DNA from: a virus
DNA length: 53,482 bases
Reading direction: 5' to 3' (one strand)
IMG/VR virus record: IMGVR_UViG_3300017989_000144
Coordinates: 1-53,482 of that record
Shown here: piece by piece, positions 1-8,168 of the stretch
Layout: each line of letters begins with the position of its first letter
Numbering within the stretch: the stretch's first letter is position 1
Position numbers and translations under genes: made by a program
The notes under the pieces: generated by a model
Told to the model about the DNA's origin: nothing
What the model saw: only the letters and a program-made list of their open reading frames with translations
The model's database searches: none

Positions 1-1
1 G

Positions 2-82
2 CAAGTTTTCCATGGGTACTCGTACGAAGAGCTGCGAGCAATGGGCGAAGGCATGTTTGAAGTACCCGTGAGGGAGGGCTGA
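2..82 (+). CDS. 3' end of an upstream gene (portal protein likely)
   Basis: Only the last 26 residues are present, ending in a TGA two bases before the next start codon. The fragment has no diagnostic motif. Portal is suggested only by position: in HK97-type phages the portal gene usually lies directly before the prohead protease gene, and a protease gene follows here. A terminase or other head protein is equally possible from this fragment alone. Confidence 0.5.
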   Translation, partial: QVFHGYSYEELRAMGEGMFEVPVREG

Positions 83-83
83 T

Positions 84-209
84 ATGTTTGACGGTATTGG
101 GCGAGCAATGACCGCGCTCATGTGGATATGTGCTCTTGGCGTTCCGTTGGGATTGTGGAAGCTCGTTGAATTGATTATGTGGTGCTTTTCTCACATTCGC
201 GTGGTCTAG
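84..209 (+). CDS. 41-residue single-helix membrane peptide
   Basis: A short reading frame starts two bases after the previous stop and is preceded by a purine-rich AGGGAGGG Shine-Dalgarno site. Residues about 9-34 (MTALMWICALG and onward) are hydrophobic and Trp/Leu/Ile-rich, with charged residues only at Lys26 and Glu29, so one membrane-spanning or membrane-associated helix is likely. The family is not recognised. Small hydrophobic peptides in phages include holins and superinfection-exclusion peptides, but no lysis gene is adjacent, so no function is assigned. Confidence 0.6.
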   Translation: MFDGIGRAMTALMWICALGVPLGLWKLVELIMWCFSHIRVV

Positions 210-247
210 TTCTGGCAAGCCACGCCTCCGCCTCCACTCTGGGGGGT

Positions 248-261
248 TGCACGCGCGTGCA
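248..261. repeat. Dispersed 14-bp palindrome, copy 1
   Basis: TGCACGCGCGTGCA, a perfect palindrome, ends 13 bases before the -35 box of the capsid promoter. It is the only fully symmetric copy of the ten in the window. Its placement just upstream of a promoter would suit an operator or activator site. Confidence 0.85.
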
Positions 262-274
262 GATGGTTCGCCTC

Positions 275-303
275 TTGACACGATTTTTTGTAGGTGCGAT
301 AAT
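275..303 (+). promoter_or_regulatory. Strong sigma70-like promoter of the head genes
   Basis: TTGACA at 275-280, a 17-base spacer, then GATAAT at 298-303. The -35 is a perfect consensus and the -10 matches five of six bases. Transcription would begin near 310 and read into the prohead protease and capsid genes. A 14-bp palindrome (248-261) lies just upstream and could carry the control. Confidence 0.85.
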
Positions 304-327
304 ACGTAGGATTCCGATAGGAGGGTT

Positions 328-1893
328 ATGATGGCGACCGCTTTAGATAAAAACGTGCGAGAGCTTCTGTCTCTAGTGTCCCCGGTCTATGCCGTGGTGG
401 GACAAAGCGATGAAACCACGGTATCTATCAAGGGGTTTGCGAGTGTGGAAGTGATGGACCGCTCCGACGACGTTGTGCCCCCGGAGGAGTTTGACCTCGA
501 TCAGTTCATGGCGGCACCGACTCTGCTGGTCAATCACGATTACTGGACCGACACGATGGGGAATAAAGTGGCGGCCGGTCGCCCGGAAGAGGTGTACGTG
601 GCGAAGCTGGTCCGCATCGAGGGGGATAAAGAAAATTGGGGCGTGTACGACGTAAAGAGGAAAGAAGTACGCAACACATACCCCCGCAATCGTGTACCTA
701 ATTTGAAGGCGGGCACACGGGGCCTCTTTATGGTCGCCAAAGTCACGCAACCCGAAGTCAAGCGCATGGTTGAGACGGGAGAGCTTGCGGCCTTCAGTTG
801 GCGGGGTCAAACACACGTTCATTATCGGGTGGCTCCCGACGGCACGACGGAGCGGGTCTTTAAGGGAATCGATCTCTGGGAAATCAGTCTCGTAAACGTG
901 CCGGACCAGCCGGGTTCCACGTTTATCATCGGTAAAACGGCGGCGGGACAGCCGTTTGCGATGGACGTGCCGAGCAACTCGCTATCGGTGCACCTTGTTC
1001 GATTGGACGGGGCACTGTTCTCGGGTACGTCCCAAGTATGCGAGACGCTCGAAAAATACAAAATGAAAAGTGACTCTTTGCGGCAGGAGGGGGACACGTA
1101 CTTCGCCCTCCAAAGCAAAGGCGTCAATTTCGACTTGGATAATCTCGTAACCGTGCAGATTGCTCCGGGAGTGTCTGTCATTGCGGGGCCTGAAAAGGCC
1201 ACTACGAGAAAGACTACTCTGGCTTGTGAGGCGTCCGCGCCAAGAGCCAAGGCGGCAGTCCCTACGTCGGGGATTGCTTCGATTTTAGCACCGTTTCAAT
1301 CAATGGAGACACGCAAGATGTCTGAAGAGAAAACGCCGGACGCCGGGGACAAGTCCGAAGAGGTTAAGGATGTGAACAAGGCCGCTGCGGAGGCCCTGAG
1401 TAAGCAAGTCGCCGTCGCGGTTGCGGCCGAGATGAAGCCCGTTATGGAAGGCATCTCGGAGACGCTGAAGACCGTGGGCGAGGGTTTTGCTCAAATTGCT
1501 GAAAAGGCCGCAACGGACGAAGCCGCTGAAAAAGAAAAGGCCGAGAAGGAAGCCGCCGAAAAGGCCGCAAAGGAAGCCGCTGAAAAAGAGGCCGCGGAGA
1601 AGGCCGCCGCTGAAAAAGAGGCTGCCGAAAAGGCCGCCGCTGAAAAAGAAGAGAAAGAGAAAGACGCAGATTCGGAAGACGGAGACGGACCCGCGGAGAA
1701 AGCGGGCTTGGAAGAGGTGAAGAAGACGTTGGCAAGCTTGACCGATCAAATGGTTGCGGTTGCCAAGAGTGTCGAGGTTCTCGGGGAGGTTACTCCGCTG
1801 GAAACCGTGCGGGATGAGAAAGTCACCGCGAAAAAGGATGCTGACGCCGATCCGAATGAGTGTCTCGACACCTTGTTTCCCTTCACCGACTAG
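328..1893 (+). CDS. Prohead protease with C-terminal scaffold region
   Basis: This protein should process and scaffold the procapsid. Residues about 30-200 match the HK97-type prohead protease pattern (S78-like): GFASVE near 36, LLVNHD with candidate catalytic His70, AFSWRG with candidate catalytic Ser157, and LWEISLVNVP near 183. Residues about 330-445 are an Ala/Glu/Lys-rich, highly helical stretch of near-repeats typical of scaffold or delta domains. The tail ends in FPFTD. The Shine-Dalgarno GGAGGG (320-325) is only two bases from the first ATG and five from the second (331), so translation probably starts at 331. It lies directly before the capsid gene and behind the promoter at 275. A nested scaffold start is listed separately. 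Confidence 0.85.
   Translation: MMATALDKNVRELLSLVSPVYAVVGQSDETTVSIKGFASVEVMDRSDDVVPPEEFDLDQFMAAPTLLVNHDYWTDTMGNKVAAGRPEEVYVAKLVRIEGDKENWGVYDVKRKEVRNTYPRNRVPNLKAGTRGLFMVAKVTQPEVKRMVETGELAAFSWRGQTHVHYRVAPDGTTERVFKGIDLWEISLVNVPDQPGSTFIIGKTAAGQPFAMDVPSNSLSVHLVRLDGALFSGTSQVCETLEKYKMKSDSLRQEGDTYFALQSKGVNFDLDNLVTVQIAPGVSVIAGPEKATTRKTTLACEASAPRAKAAVPTSGIASILAPFQSMETRKMSEEKTPDAGDKSEEVKDVNKAAAEALSKQVAVAVAAEMKPVMEGISETLKTVGEGFAQIAEKAATDEAAEKEKAEKEAAEKAAKEAAEKEAAEKAAAEKEAAEKAAAEKEEKEKDADSEDGDGPAEKAGLEEVKKTLASLTDQMVAVAKSVEVLGEVTPLETVRDEKVTAKKDADADPNECLDTLFPFTD
1318..1893 (+). CDS. Candidate nested scaffold protein from an internal start
   Basis: An in-frame ATG at codon 331 of the protease gene (MSEEKTPDAG) is preceded by GGAG at 1305-1308 with a nine-base gap, acceptable for initiation. 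The resulting 191-residue product would contain only the charged helical scaffold part and no catalytic region. Lambda does the same with its C protease and the nested scaffold Nu3, so the arrangement is known. Use of this start here is inferred from the site and from the domain boundary it marks. Confidence 0.5.
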   Translation: MSEEKTPDAGDKSEEVKDVNKAAAEALSKQVAVAVAAEMKPVMEGISETLKTVGEGFAQIAEKAATDEAAEKEKAEKEAAEKAAKEAAEKEAAEKAAAEKEAAEKAAAEKEEKEKDADSEDGDGPAEKAGLEEVKKTLASLTDQMVAVAKSVEVLGEVTPLETVRDEKVTAKKDADADPNECLDTLFPFTD

Positions 1894-1898
1894 TTAGG

Positions 1899-1956
1899 AG
1901 CCGCGCGTTGCGGTGTTTCCGTTTTTTCGTTTTTCGTTTCCTAAAAGGAGAGTATT
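1899..1956 (+). promoter_or_regulatory. Hairpin and U-rich leader before the capsid gene
   Basis: A small CCGC/GCGG hairpin is followed by a pyrimidine-rich stretch containing TTCGTTTTTCGTTT (1926-1939), then AAAAGGAGAG as the capsid Shine-Dalgarno. The same 14-base T-rich string occurs at 12955-12968 before another virion gene. It could be a weak terminator, an RNA stability element or a translation enhancer. Confidence 0.5.
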
Positions 1957-2988
1957 GTGTCTCAGCACGTTGAAATCAAGCTTCCGATTGAGAAGCTTAT
2001 CCAAAGCAAGAGCGCGATTGATTCGAGTTCTCTTCCCAACAGCGTTTTGAATCGGCAGCAGAGCGACCGTTTCATTGATCTGGTTATCAATGAGTCGGTA
2101 TTGCTGAAGCACTGTCGGGTCCAGCGCACTAACGCCAACAAAGGCGAGATCAATAAGCTTGATCTCGGTACCATCGTCACCGAAGGGGCGCATACCACGT
2201 CCATCGCTTCGACGCGGGTGCCGACCGAGAGCGTTGTCACGTATGACAACGAGAAGTATCGGTCCGCCTTTGACCTCAAAACCGACTTCCTGGAAGATAA
2301 CCTGGAAGGCAAAGGCATCCGCGACACGCTGCTGACCATGTTCAGCAAGCGTATCAGTATCGATACGGAGATGGCGGCAATCGAGGGCGACGACAGTCTG
2401 CCCACGGGCGACACGCAATCCGTGACGAACAACCTGCTCGGCGTTAACGATGGCTGGAGTGTTATCCTCCAGGCGAACGTCCCCGCCGCTCAGCAGATCG
2501 ACGCGGCCGGAGCAGCGCCGTCAAAGAAGCTGTATTACGACATGAAGCGTGCCATCCCGTCCCGGTACCGGGCCGCGAAGCCCGACTACGTGTGGATTGT
2601 TCCGTCGGGGCCGTCGGACAAGTGGCAGCTCGATTGGAGCGACCGGGAAACCTCGGGCGGCGACAATCAACTCGGCACCGCGAACAGCCTGAAGTTCTGG
2701 GGCATGACGCGCCCGGGGCCGTGGGGTATCCCGATGCTTGAAGTTCCGCTGATGCCGGAAGACCTGACGTGGGGAACCGCGGGTACAGACGGTTCGGAAA
2801 TCTGGCTCACCCCGTTGAAGAACCTTATCTACTTCGTCCAGCGCGACATCACGATTGAGTGGGACCGTCGGCCGCGTCAGGACGTGTGGGAGGTGACCAT
2901 CCACTTCCGCGTGGACTTCGAGGTGGAGAATTGCAACATGGTTGTTCTCGCGGAGAATGTGGCCATGTCCGGCTCGGACTACACCTAG
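1957..2988 (+). CDS. Major capsid protein, HK97 fold
   Basis: This 343-residue protein would form the head shell. It shows features of the HK97 capsid family: an N-terminal arm, a GTIVTEGAHTTS region leading into the E-loop, a spine-helix region (DFLEDNLEGKGIRDTLLTMF), an A-domain, and a closing beta-rich C-terminus with WDRRPRQDVWE. No separate delta domain is present; scaffold function appears to lie in the upstream protease gene. The start is GTG, six bases after AAAAGGAG. It is followed at once by a strong terminator, consistent with a need to make more capsid protein than downstream products. Confidence 0.9.
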   Translation: MSQHVEIKLPIEKLIQSKSAIDSSSLPNSVLNRQQSDRFIDLVINESVLLKHCRVQRTNANKGEINKLDLGTIVTEGAHTTSIASTRVPTESVVTYDNEKYRSAFDLKTDFLEDNLEGKGIRDTLLTMFSKRISIDTEMAAIEGDDSLPTGDTQSVTNNLLGVNDGWSVILQANVPAAQQIDAAGAAPSKKLYYDMKRAIPSRYRAAKPDYVWIVPSGPSDKWQLDWSDRETSGGDNQLGTANSLKFWGMTRPGPWGIPMLEVPLMPEDLTWGTAGTDGSEIWLTPLKNLIYFVQRDITIEWDRRPRQDVWEVTIHFRVDFEVENCNMVVLAENVAMSGSDYT

Positions 2989-3017
2989 TCCTTGCGGCGC
3001 TGGTGATTTGGGTTCAT

Positions 3018-3063
3018 AGCCGCCCTATCCCGGATTGGACCCGGATAGGGTGGCTTTTTCCTT
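3018..3063 (+). terminator. Rho-independent terminator after the capsid gene
   Basis: The arms AGCCGCCCTATCC and GGATAGGGTGGCT pair with one G-U wobble and are followed by TTTTCCTTT. Only 12 bases separate it from the next start codon, so the glycosyltransferase and fibre genes downstream must be expressed by read-through unless a promoter was missed. Confidence 0.85.
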
Positions 3064-3075
3064 TGGAGGTGCCTC

Positions 3076-4239
3076 GTGGACGGATTTGAAGTGTTGGACG
3101 GGCTTGAAACTGCGGAGCCCTCGCTTGTTTTGCCCGAGGATTGGGAGGGGGCGCGGATATGCCTCCGGTTTTCTGGGGGCGTCGGGGACGTTGTGGTTGC
3201 GATAGGCGGCACGGCCGCGGCACTTGCTGCGAAGCAGTGTCATATCACGGCTGCGTCTTTGCCTCATCAAATGCCTCTGCTGCGGCAAATGGTGGGGGTA
3301 GACGCGGCATGTTCGTCCACGGCTCTGAACGACCCAGCAAATCGGCTGAAATACGATGTACTATTGGAGTTTTCGCAGGTCTTTAACCGTTCCCGCACGT
3401 TGCGGCCGGGGAGCTATTACGGGCACGTCACAAAGAGGGTAGGTATCCCCGTTTCTCCCGGGCGGTTTCTGTTTGCCGGGTCGGTGCCCCCGGTTCCGAA
3501 GTTGGCGGTTGTCCACACGGGTTCGTCTAACCCTAATCGGAGATGGGCAGAGGCGAAATGGCGGGCGGTCATCACTGGTTTGTCGGCACACGGATACGCG
3601 GTGCGCTGTCTGGGCACGAAAGACGAGTGGGGAATACACGCGCCCGGGGACAATATTGAAAAGCTAAGTGAGCTGTCTGACGATCTGTTGTGGCAAGCGG
3701 AGCAGTGCGCGGCGGCGGAGTTATTTGTGGGTACGGACTCGGGGTTCGCTCATATTTGTGGCGTGTTGGGGGTACCGGGGGCGGTTGTGTTTACGAATAC
3801 AGAACCGGCGGACGTGATTGGGGAGTACCCGTCATTGAAGGCCGTTCACGCCTATGATAGACTAGGAGTAAGACCGACCCGAAGCTTGCGCAAGGACGAT
3901 CCTGACGCGATTACGTGTGGGGCGGCAATAGAACCCGAAGATGTGTTTGAGGTGTTGCGGTTGTCGAAGCCCGAGGTGGAGCCCGTGGCGGAGCAACCGA
4001 TTACACGCCCCCGCATTCTCGTTCCCTCGGGGCGAGGCACGGCGGCGATACGAACAATTGAACGAATGTGCGATGTGAGCTACGTTGGTCGAGAGGCCGA
4101 GTTTGATGCGGTTGTTTTTGTCTACAATAAAGGGACCCGGGCCGTTCGTACGGCGAGCCCGCCGCGCCTTTTGTTGGCATCTTGCACGGACCCGGATCAG
4201 GCGATGCGAGCGTTGCGTGAAATTCTAGCGGCGAGGTAA
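3076..4239 (+). CDS. Glycosyltransferase, GT9 (heptosyltransferase) type
   Basis: Residues about 25-265 resemble ADP-heptose:LPS heptosyltransferases: LRFSGGVGDVVVA near residue 30 at the N-terminal Rossmann start, VVHTGSSNPNRRW near 145, and GTDSGFAHICGVLGVPG near 220 in the donor-binding half. About 100 further C-terminal residues form another small alpha/beta region. GT9 enzymes use nucleotide-activated sugars; donor and acceptor cannot be read here. GTG start at 3076 with GGAGG upstream. It sits between the capsid terminator and a fibre-like gene, an unusual place, so virion or host glycan modification is an inference. Confidence 0.8.
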   Translation: MDGFEVLDGLETAEPSLVLPEDWEGARICLRFSGGVGDVVVAIGGTAAALAAKQCHITAASLPHQMPLLRQMVGVDAACSSTALNDPANRLKYDVLLEFSQVFNRSRTLRPGSYYGHVTKRVGIPVSPGRFLFAGSVPPVPKLAVVHTGSSNPNRRWAEAKWRAVITGLSAHGYAVRCLGTKDEWGIHAPGDNIEKLSELSDDLLWQAEQCAAAELFVGTDSGFAHICGVLGVPGAVVFTNTEPADVIGEYPSLKAVHAYDRLGVRPTRSLRKDDPDAITCGAAIEPEDVFEVLRLSKPEVEPVAEQPITRPRILVPSGRGTAAIRTIERMCDVSYVGREAEFDAVVFVYNKGTRAVRTASPPRLLLASCTDPDQAMRALREILAAR

Positions 4240-4243
4240 TACG

Positions 4244-6334
4244 ATGCCCATTCTTGGTGGATTTTGGGGAAACCCGATAGACACGACCGGGATTAATTTC
4301 CTCGGCACGTGGGACGCAAATGCAAACACCCCAACGATTGTGAGCAGCACTCATAGCGGGGACCCGGGGGATTTCTATATTGTTGGGACTGCCGGAACGA
4401 CCAACATTGACGGAGAGGCAAGTTGGGCGGTTGGGGACTGGATTATCTGGGACGGAACGAAATGGAGGAAGCTGGACAATACGGACCTCGTGACCAGTGT
4501 GAACACTCAGACGGGTGCCGTTGTGCTCGGGGCCGGTGATGTGGGTGCGGACCCCGCGGGTACGGCGGCGGCGGGCGACGCTGCGCATCTTGCGGCATTC
4601 AATCACTCCCTAATTGCCACGGCGGTCCAGGCGAGCGTGCTTGAGGACCAGAAGGACCCGACCGGGTTCGTGAACCGTACGGACTCGTCGATTTCGTGGT
4701 CGGATGCCGGGCCGGGATACACGTTTACGATTGACAAGACGGGGGCGGGTTGGACGTTTTATATTGCGGGCGTCGCTTACACAAAGACGGCGGCTGAGTC
4801 GGTCCAGCTCAACCCGGCGTCAGAGGGTCTGCACTATATCTATTATGATGATTCTGGCGTGTTGCAAGAGACGAACGCGTGGTCCGATGCGTTGATTACG
4901 GATTATGCTCTTGTGGCGATGGTGTACTGGGATGCCACGAATAGTCTGGGCGAATTGATGGAGGAGCGGCATGGATGTAACATGTCGGGAACGACACATC
5001 ATTATTTACATGACCAGATCGGAGCGGTGTGGGAAAGTGGCCTAGCTCTTGGCGATATATCGGCAGACCAGGATGGCAGCAATAACGCGCATGCGCAATT
5101 CTCCGTCGCCACGGGTGAGATTTACGATGAGGACGTGCCGCACACAATAAACGCAATTGCGTCTAATGTAGGACTTGAAATTTGGTACTTGGACGGTGCT
5201 AATTGGCGAAAGACCACGAATGCCGGGTACTCTTTCATTACGGATGGCGTGACAAGTCGCATTGCCTATAACAACGCAGGGGCACAGACGGCTGTTGGGG
5301 ATGGGAAGTATGTGCTCGTGCACGTATTTGCGACGAACTTCGCAGACGGTAATCCGATTGCAATTCAAGGGCAAGCACAATATGACAATATTTTAGCGGC
5401 TAGGGACGGGGCTGAAACGGAAATTGCGGCTCTTAATTTGAGCGGGTTGCCAAGTCCTGAGATGAAGGCGATTGGTACGGTTATCTTTCAAACGAAAGAT
5501 TCTTATACTAACGCGGTGAATGCCCGCATCCGTTCCACGGACGGCGGTGACGACTATGTGGATTTCCGTGTCAACGCGGCGGGCCGTGGTGCTCCTGCGA
5601 CGGACCATGGTTCTTTGGGCGGGCTTGCGGACAACGACCACCCGCAATATGTGATTCAGGGGTTGGACACTAACGACTATTCGATTCGGCCGACCGTAGA
5701 TGGTGCAACTGCTGGTAATGCTCGGGGCGAGAGTTCAGTGGACTTGCAAACGTCGCGGACGGCTGCGACAATGGTTGCCTCTGGTGCGAACAGTGTTATC
5801 GTCGGCGGGGCTAACAATACGAACGACGTTGCGTACGGACAAATTCTTGGCGGCCTCGGCGCTACCGTGTTGCGATACGGGGAGCGTGCGCAGGCAAGTG
5901 GACAGTTTGCGGCGGCGGGGGACGTACAGAACGGAGAGGCGTCGCTTCGGCGGTCTACAACGCATAGTGATACGACGTGGTACACGCTTAATCCCGATGG
6001 GACGGCTGCGACAAATCTGATTACCATTCCCGAAGACTCAGTAATGGTTTTCGATGCATTGATTAGTGGTATTACGGCGGGCGCAGCGGAGTCTTTTGGA
6101 TTCCAAATCCGGGGCGTGATCGAAAACGACGGGGGTACTACCTCGATGAAAGGCACGCCGGTCATTGATATTTTGGACAGGGCGGACGACACGGATTTTG
6201 AAGTCCAGGCGATTGCCAGCGATGCGAATGACGCGCTGCTGATCCAAGTTCGGGATTCCGCGGGAGACTCTGGCCTGACCGTTCGTTGGGGCTGTAATGT
6301 TCGATGGCAGGCCACGATTTATCCGGCACCTTAA
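4244..6334 (+). CDS. Large fibre-like virion protein with sugar-binding-like N-terminus
   Basis: The first 85 residues carry a phage fibre module: NFLGTWDANANTPT, GDFYIVGTAGTTN, WAVGDWIIWDG. Then comes VTSVNTQTGAVVL, a common collagen-free linker. Long beta-rich stretches follow, with GSLGGLADNDHPQY near 450, a motif common at trimerisation points in phage fibres. The last 200 residues resemble a tail-spike tip or carbohydrate-binding domain. No catalytic motif is seen. Its place between the capsid and neck genes suggests a capsid-attached fibre, although a tail fibre cannot be excluded. Confidence 0.75.
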   Translation: MPILGGFWGNPIDTTGINFLGTWDANANTPTIVSSTHSGDPGDFYIVGTAGTTNIDGEASWAVGDWIIWDGTKWRKLDNTDLVTSVNTQTGAVVLGAGDVGADPAGTAAAGDAAHLAAFNHSLIATAVQASVLEDQKDPTGFVNRTDSSISWSDAGPGYTFTIDKTGAGWTFYIAGVAYTKTAAESVQLNPASEGLHYIYYDDSGVLQETNAWSDALITDYALVAMVYWDATNSLGELMEERHGCNMSGTTHHYLHDQIGAVWESGLALGDISADQDGSNNAHAQFSVATGEIYDEDVPHTINAIASNVGLEIWYLDGANWRKTTNAGYSFITDGVTSRIAYNNAGAQTAVGDGKYVLVHVFATNFADGNPIAIQGQAQYDNILAARDGAETEIAALNLSGLPSPEMKAIGTVIFQTKDSYTNAVNARIRSTDGGDDYVDFRVNAAGRGAPATDHGSLGGLADNDHPQYVIQGLDTNDYSIRPTVDGATAGNARGESSVDLQTSRTAATMVASGANSVIVGGANNTNDVAYGQILGGLGATVLRYGERAQASGQFAAAGDVQNGEASLRRSTTHSDTTWYTLNPDGTAATNLITIPEDSVMVFDALISGITAGAAESFGFQIRGVIENDGGTTSMKGTPVIDILDRADDTDFEVQAIASDANDALLIQVRDSAGDSGLTVRWGCNVRWQATIYPAP

Positions 6335-6350
6335 AATCGGGAGTTTGAAA

Positions 6351-6746
6351 ATGCAATTTGACCACTCTGCGAAACTAATCGGTGAGGGTCTACTCAGCTC
6401 TTTGGTTGTGTTGTTTGACGGCGGCGGCAGTGCCATCACAACAGGGGTGAAGAGTTTTATCCAGATGCCCTTCGCGTGTACTATCACAAAGGCCGTCCTC
6501 TTGGCGGACCAAAGCGGTAGTATCGTGATCGATATTTGGAACGATACGTACGCCAATCATCCACCCACGGACGCGGATTCAATCACGGCTTCAGCGCCGC
6601 CCACGTTGAGCACTGCGGTTAAGTCTTCGGACAGCACGTTGACCGGCTGGACAACGGCAATAGCGGTGGACGACATTCTGGCGTTTAATGTGGACTCGGC
6701 AACCACGGTCACGCTTGTGACCCTCATCCTTTCCCTGGAGCGATAA
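6351..6746 (+). CDS. Small fibre-associated beta domain protein
   Basis: A 131-residue protein starting at ATG 6351 after a GGGAG site; an earlier in-frame ATG lies inside the previous gene and is rejected. The sequence contains SFIQMPFACTITKAVLLAD, GSIVIDIWND, PPTDADSI and a final VDSATTVTLVTLILSL. This is a beta-sandwich module that I recognise from the ends of many phage fibre and structural proteins, here as a separate gene. It is translationally linked to both neighbours: its stop overlaps the next start by one base. Confidence 0.65.
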   Translation: MQFDHSAKLIGEGLLSSLVVLFDGGGSAITTGVKSFIQMPFACTITKAVLLADQSGSIVIDIWNDTYANHPPTDADSITASAPPTLSTAVKSSDSTLTGWTTAIAVDDILAFNVDSATTVTLVTLILSLER

Positions 6747-7840
6747 TGAGCGCGTTGGCAGACGCGGTTGCCTACCGCGAAAAATTAAGAGTCTTTCATA
6801 ACGAGTCGTTGCCGAGCGGGGAAATCCGCGGTGCCGACAAGGAGTGGCGTCGTGATATTTGGCGTGAGAGTCAGCGTATGGCGACGCAGCAACTTCGGGA
6901 GGCTCGTAAGGTAATCAAGGCCAGAAAAGTAGACGCAGACCTTGAAAGTATTGTCGGCCTGGACAAGATGAAGTGGCCTGTCCATTGCAGTTCGTGGGAG
7001 GATCGGCTAGAGCGTATTTGCATGTTGCGAAACGTGTATCCCGAAGGGTACGAAAAACACGGTGTCGTGGATAATGAATACGTAAAGCTCAAGCAGTCGC
7101 CAGATGCTAAGCACCTCAGTAAGAGTGTGCCGTTGATCTGGAGAAAAGACCCGCCCCCGCCGGACCCCTACGAGGACATTTATAACGATTACTCGCTCAC
7201 GAATGTTGGCGTCTCCTATACGATAGACACTACGGATGGTCTATGGGTAAATGTCAGCAATCAAAACAGAGCCGATGATTGGGTTATTTGGAAGGACCGT
7301 AACCCCGATTCGTTTTCTAATTTTGAGCACTTGTTCAAGTTCACGCCCGGCATTTCTGGGTCCGCAGATTGGGCAAGCTGTACGGCGTGGGGCGTGGTGA
7401 ATACGTCTCCCGCAAAACACCGTCGAGACGGGTATGCTTGGATAGACAACAACGATGACGCTATGTTCGGTCGCCCGTATTCGAGCAATACCGGGCCGAC
7501 GAATAAATACTATCTGTATTGTTGTTATGGGGCGGGAACCGACAACGATAACGGTGACCAGACAGAGGGCACTGCGTACTATCACACCGTCGAGCGTATC
7601 GGTGTTGATTTGCAGATGGAATATCGTACCGGAAGTCATTCGGGAACACTAATTGATACTCTGTCCGCAACGAATGACAGTGCGGTAACGACCTACAGAT
7701 ACAACGTTGCAGTCGCCGGATGGGACGAGGCGAATAGCTGTTGTGCAATGAGCTATAAATTTGAGGACTTTGATGTTCAGTGGGGGTACACTCCGGGCGG
7801 CGGAGGCCCTCGAACCTCGGCAGTGATTATGAGCCTATAA
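6746..7840 (+). CDS. Putative virion protein, unknown
   Basis: The 364-residue product has two parts. Residues 1-135 are charged and helical with many Arg/Lys (REKLRVFHNESLPSGEIRGA onward), with a proline hinge DPPPPDPY near 135. Residues 140-364 are beta-rich and aromatic with many Asn/Asp, like a jelly-roll or lectin-like tip. It lies among fibre genes and overlaps the preceding stop by one base. Helical base plus beta tip fits an attachment protein, but no family was recognised. Confidence 0.55.
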   Translation: MSALADAVAYREKLRVFHNESLPSGEIRGADKEWRRDIWRESQRMATQQLREARKVIKARKVDADLESIVGLDKMKWPVHCSSWEDRLERICMLRNVYPEGYEKHGVVDNEYVKLKQSPDAKHLSKSVPLIWRKDPPPPDPYEDIYNDYSLTNVGVSYTIDTTDGLWVNVSNQNRADDWVIWKDRNPDSFSNFEHLFKFTPGISGSADWASCTAWGVVNTSPAKHRRDGYAWIDNNDDAMFGRPYSSNTGPTNKYYLYCCYGAGTDNDNGDQTEGTAYYHTVERIGVDLQMEYRTGSHSGTLIDTLSATNDSAVTTYRYNVAVAGWDEANSCCAMSYKFEDFDVQWGYTPGGGGPRTSAVIMSL

Positions 7841-7861
7841 CGTTTTTGAGAGGAGATAGAA

Positions 7862-8158
7862 ATGGCGTCAGCCGCATCAAACCAGACCATCACGGCCGCG
7901 GAAACGGTACTGTTCAATCAGGCTGCGGACGGGGGTCACTGCAATGAGTTCTTCGTGGGTGTTCGTTCTACCGCGGCGAACCCGTTGCAAGTGCACGTAG
8001 ATGGATTGCACAAATCCGGGGAGTTCGTTGGCATGCCCGCGGGTTCGTCTTTGAGTTTCAAACACAACATGCACGGTATCGGCAAGGTCCTCGCAAAAGG
8101 GGAAGGCGGGAACTGCGCCGGTGTTGACTATTGTGTAATCAGTCGCGTCGGTTTCTAA
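7862..8158 (+). CDS. Small virion-associated beta protein
   Basis: A 98-residue protein behind GAGAGGAGATAG. It opens with Ala/Thr-rich ASAASNQTITAAETVLFNQ, then short alternating segments (FFVGVRSTAANPLQVHVDGL, GSSLSFKHNMHGIGKV) typical of small beta-barrel decoration or fibre-tip proteins. Two Cys-bearing loops occur near residues 29 and 84-90. Family not recognised; the structural role is inferred from its neighbours. Confidence 0.5.
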   Translation: MASAASNQTITAAETVLFNQAADGGHCNEFFVGVRSTAANPLQVHVDGLHKSGEFVGMPAGSSLSFKHNMHGIGKVLAKGEGGNCAGVDYCVISRVGF

Positions 8159-8168
8159 GGGGAAAGAA

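Noticed and set aside
1500-1660. GAAAAAGAGGC-type direct repeats near 1500-1650
   Set aside because: They follow from a repeated Ala/Glu/Lys coiled-coil sequence in the scaffold part and do not need a separate DNA role.
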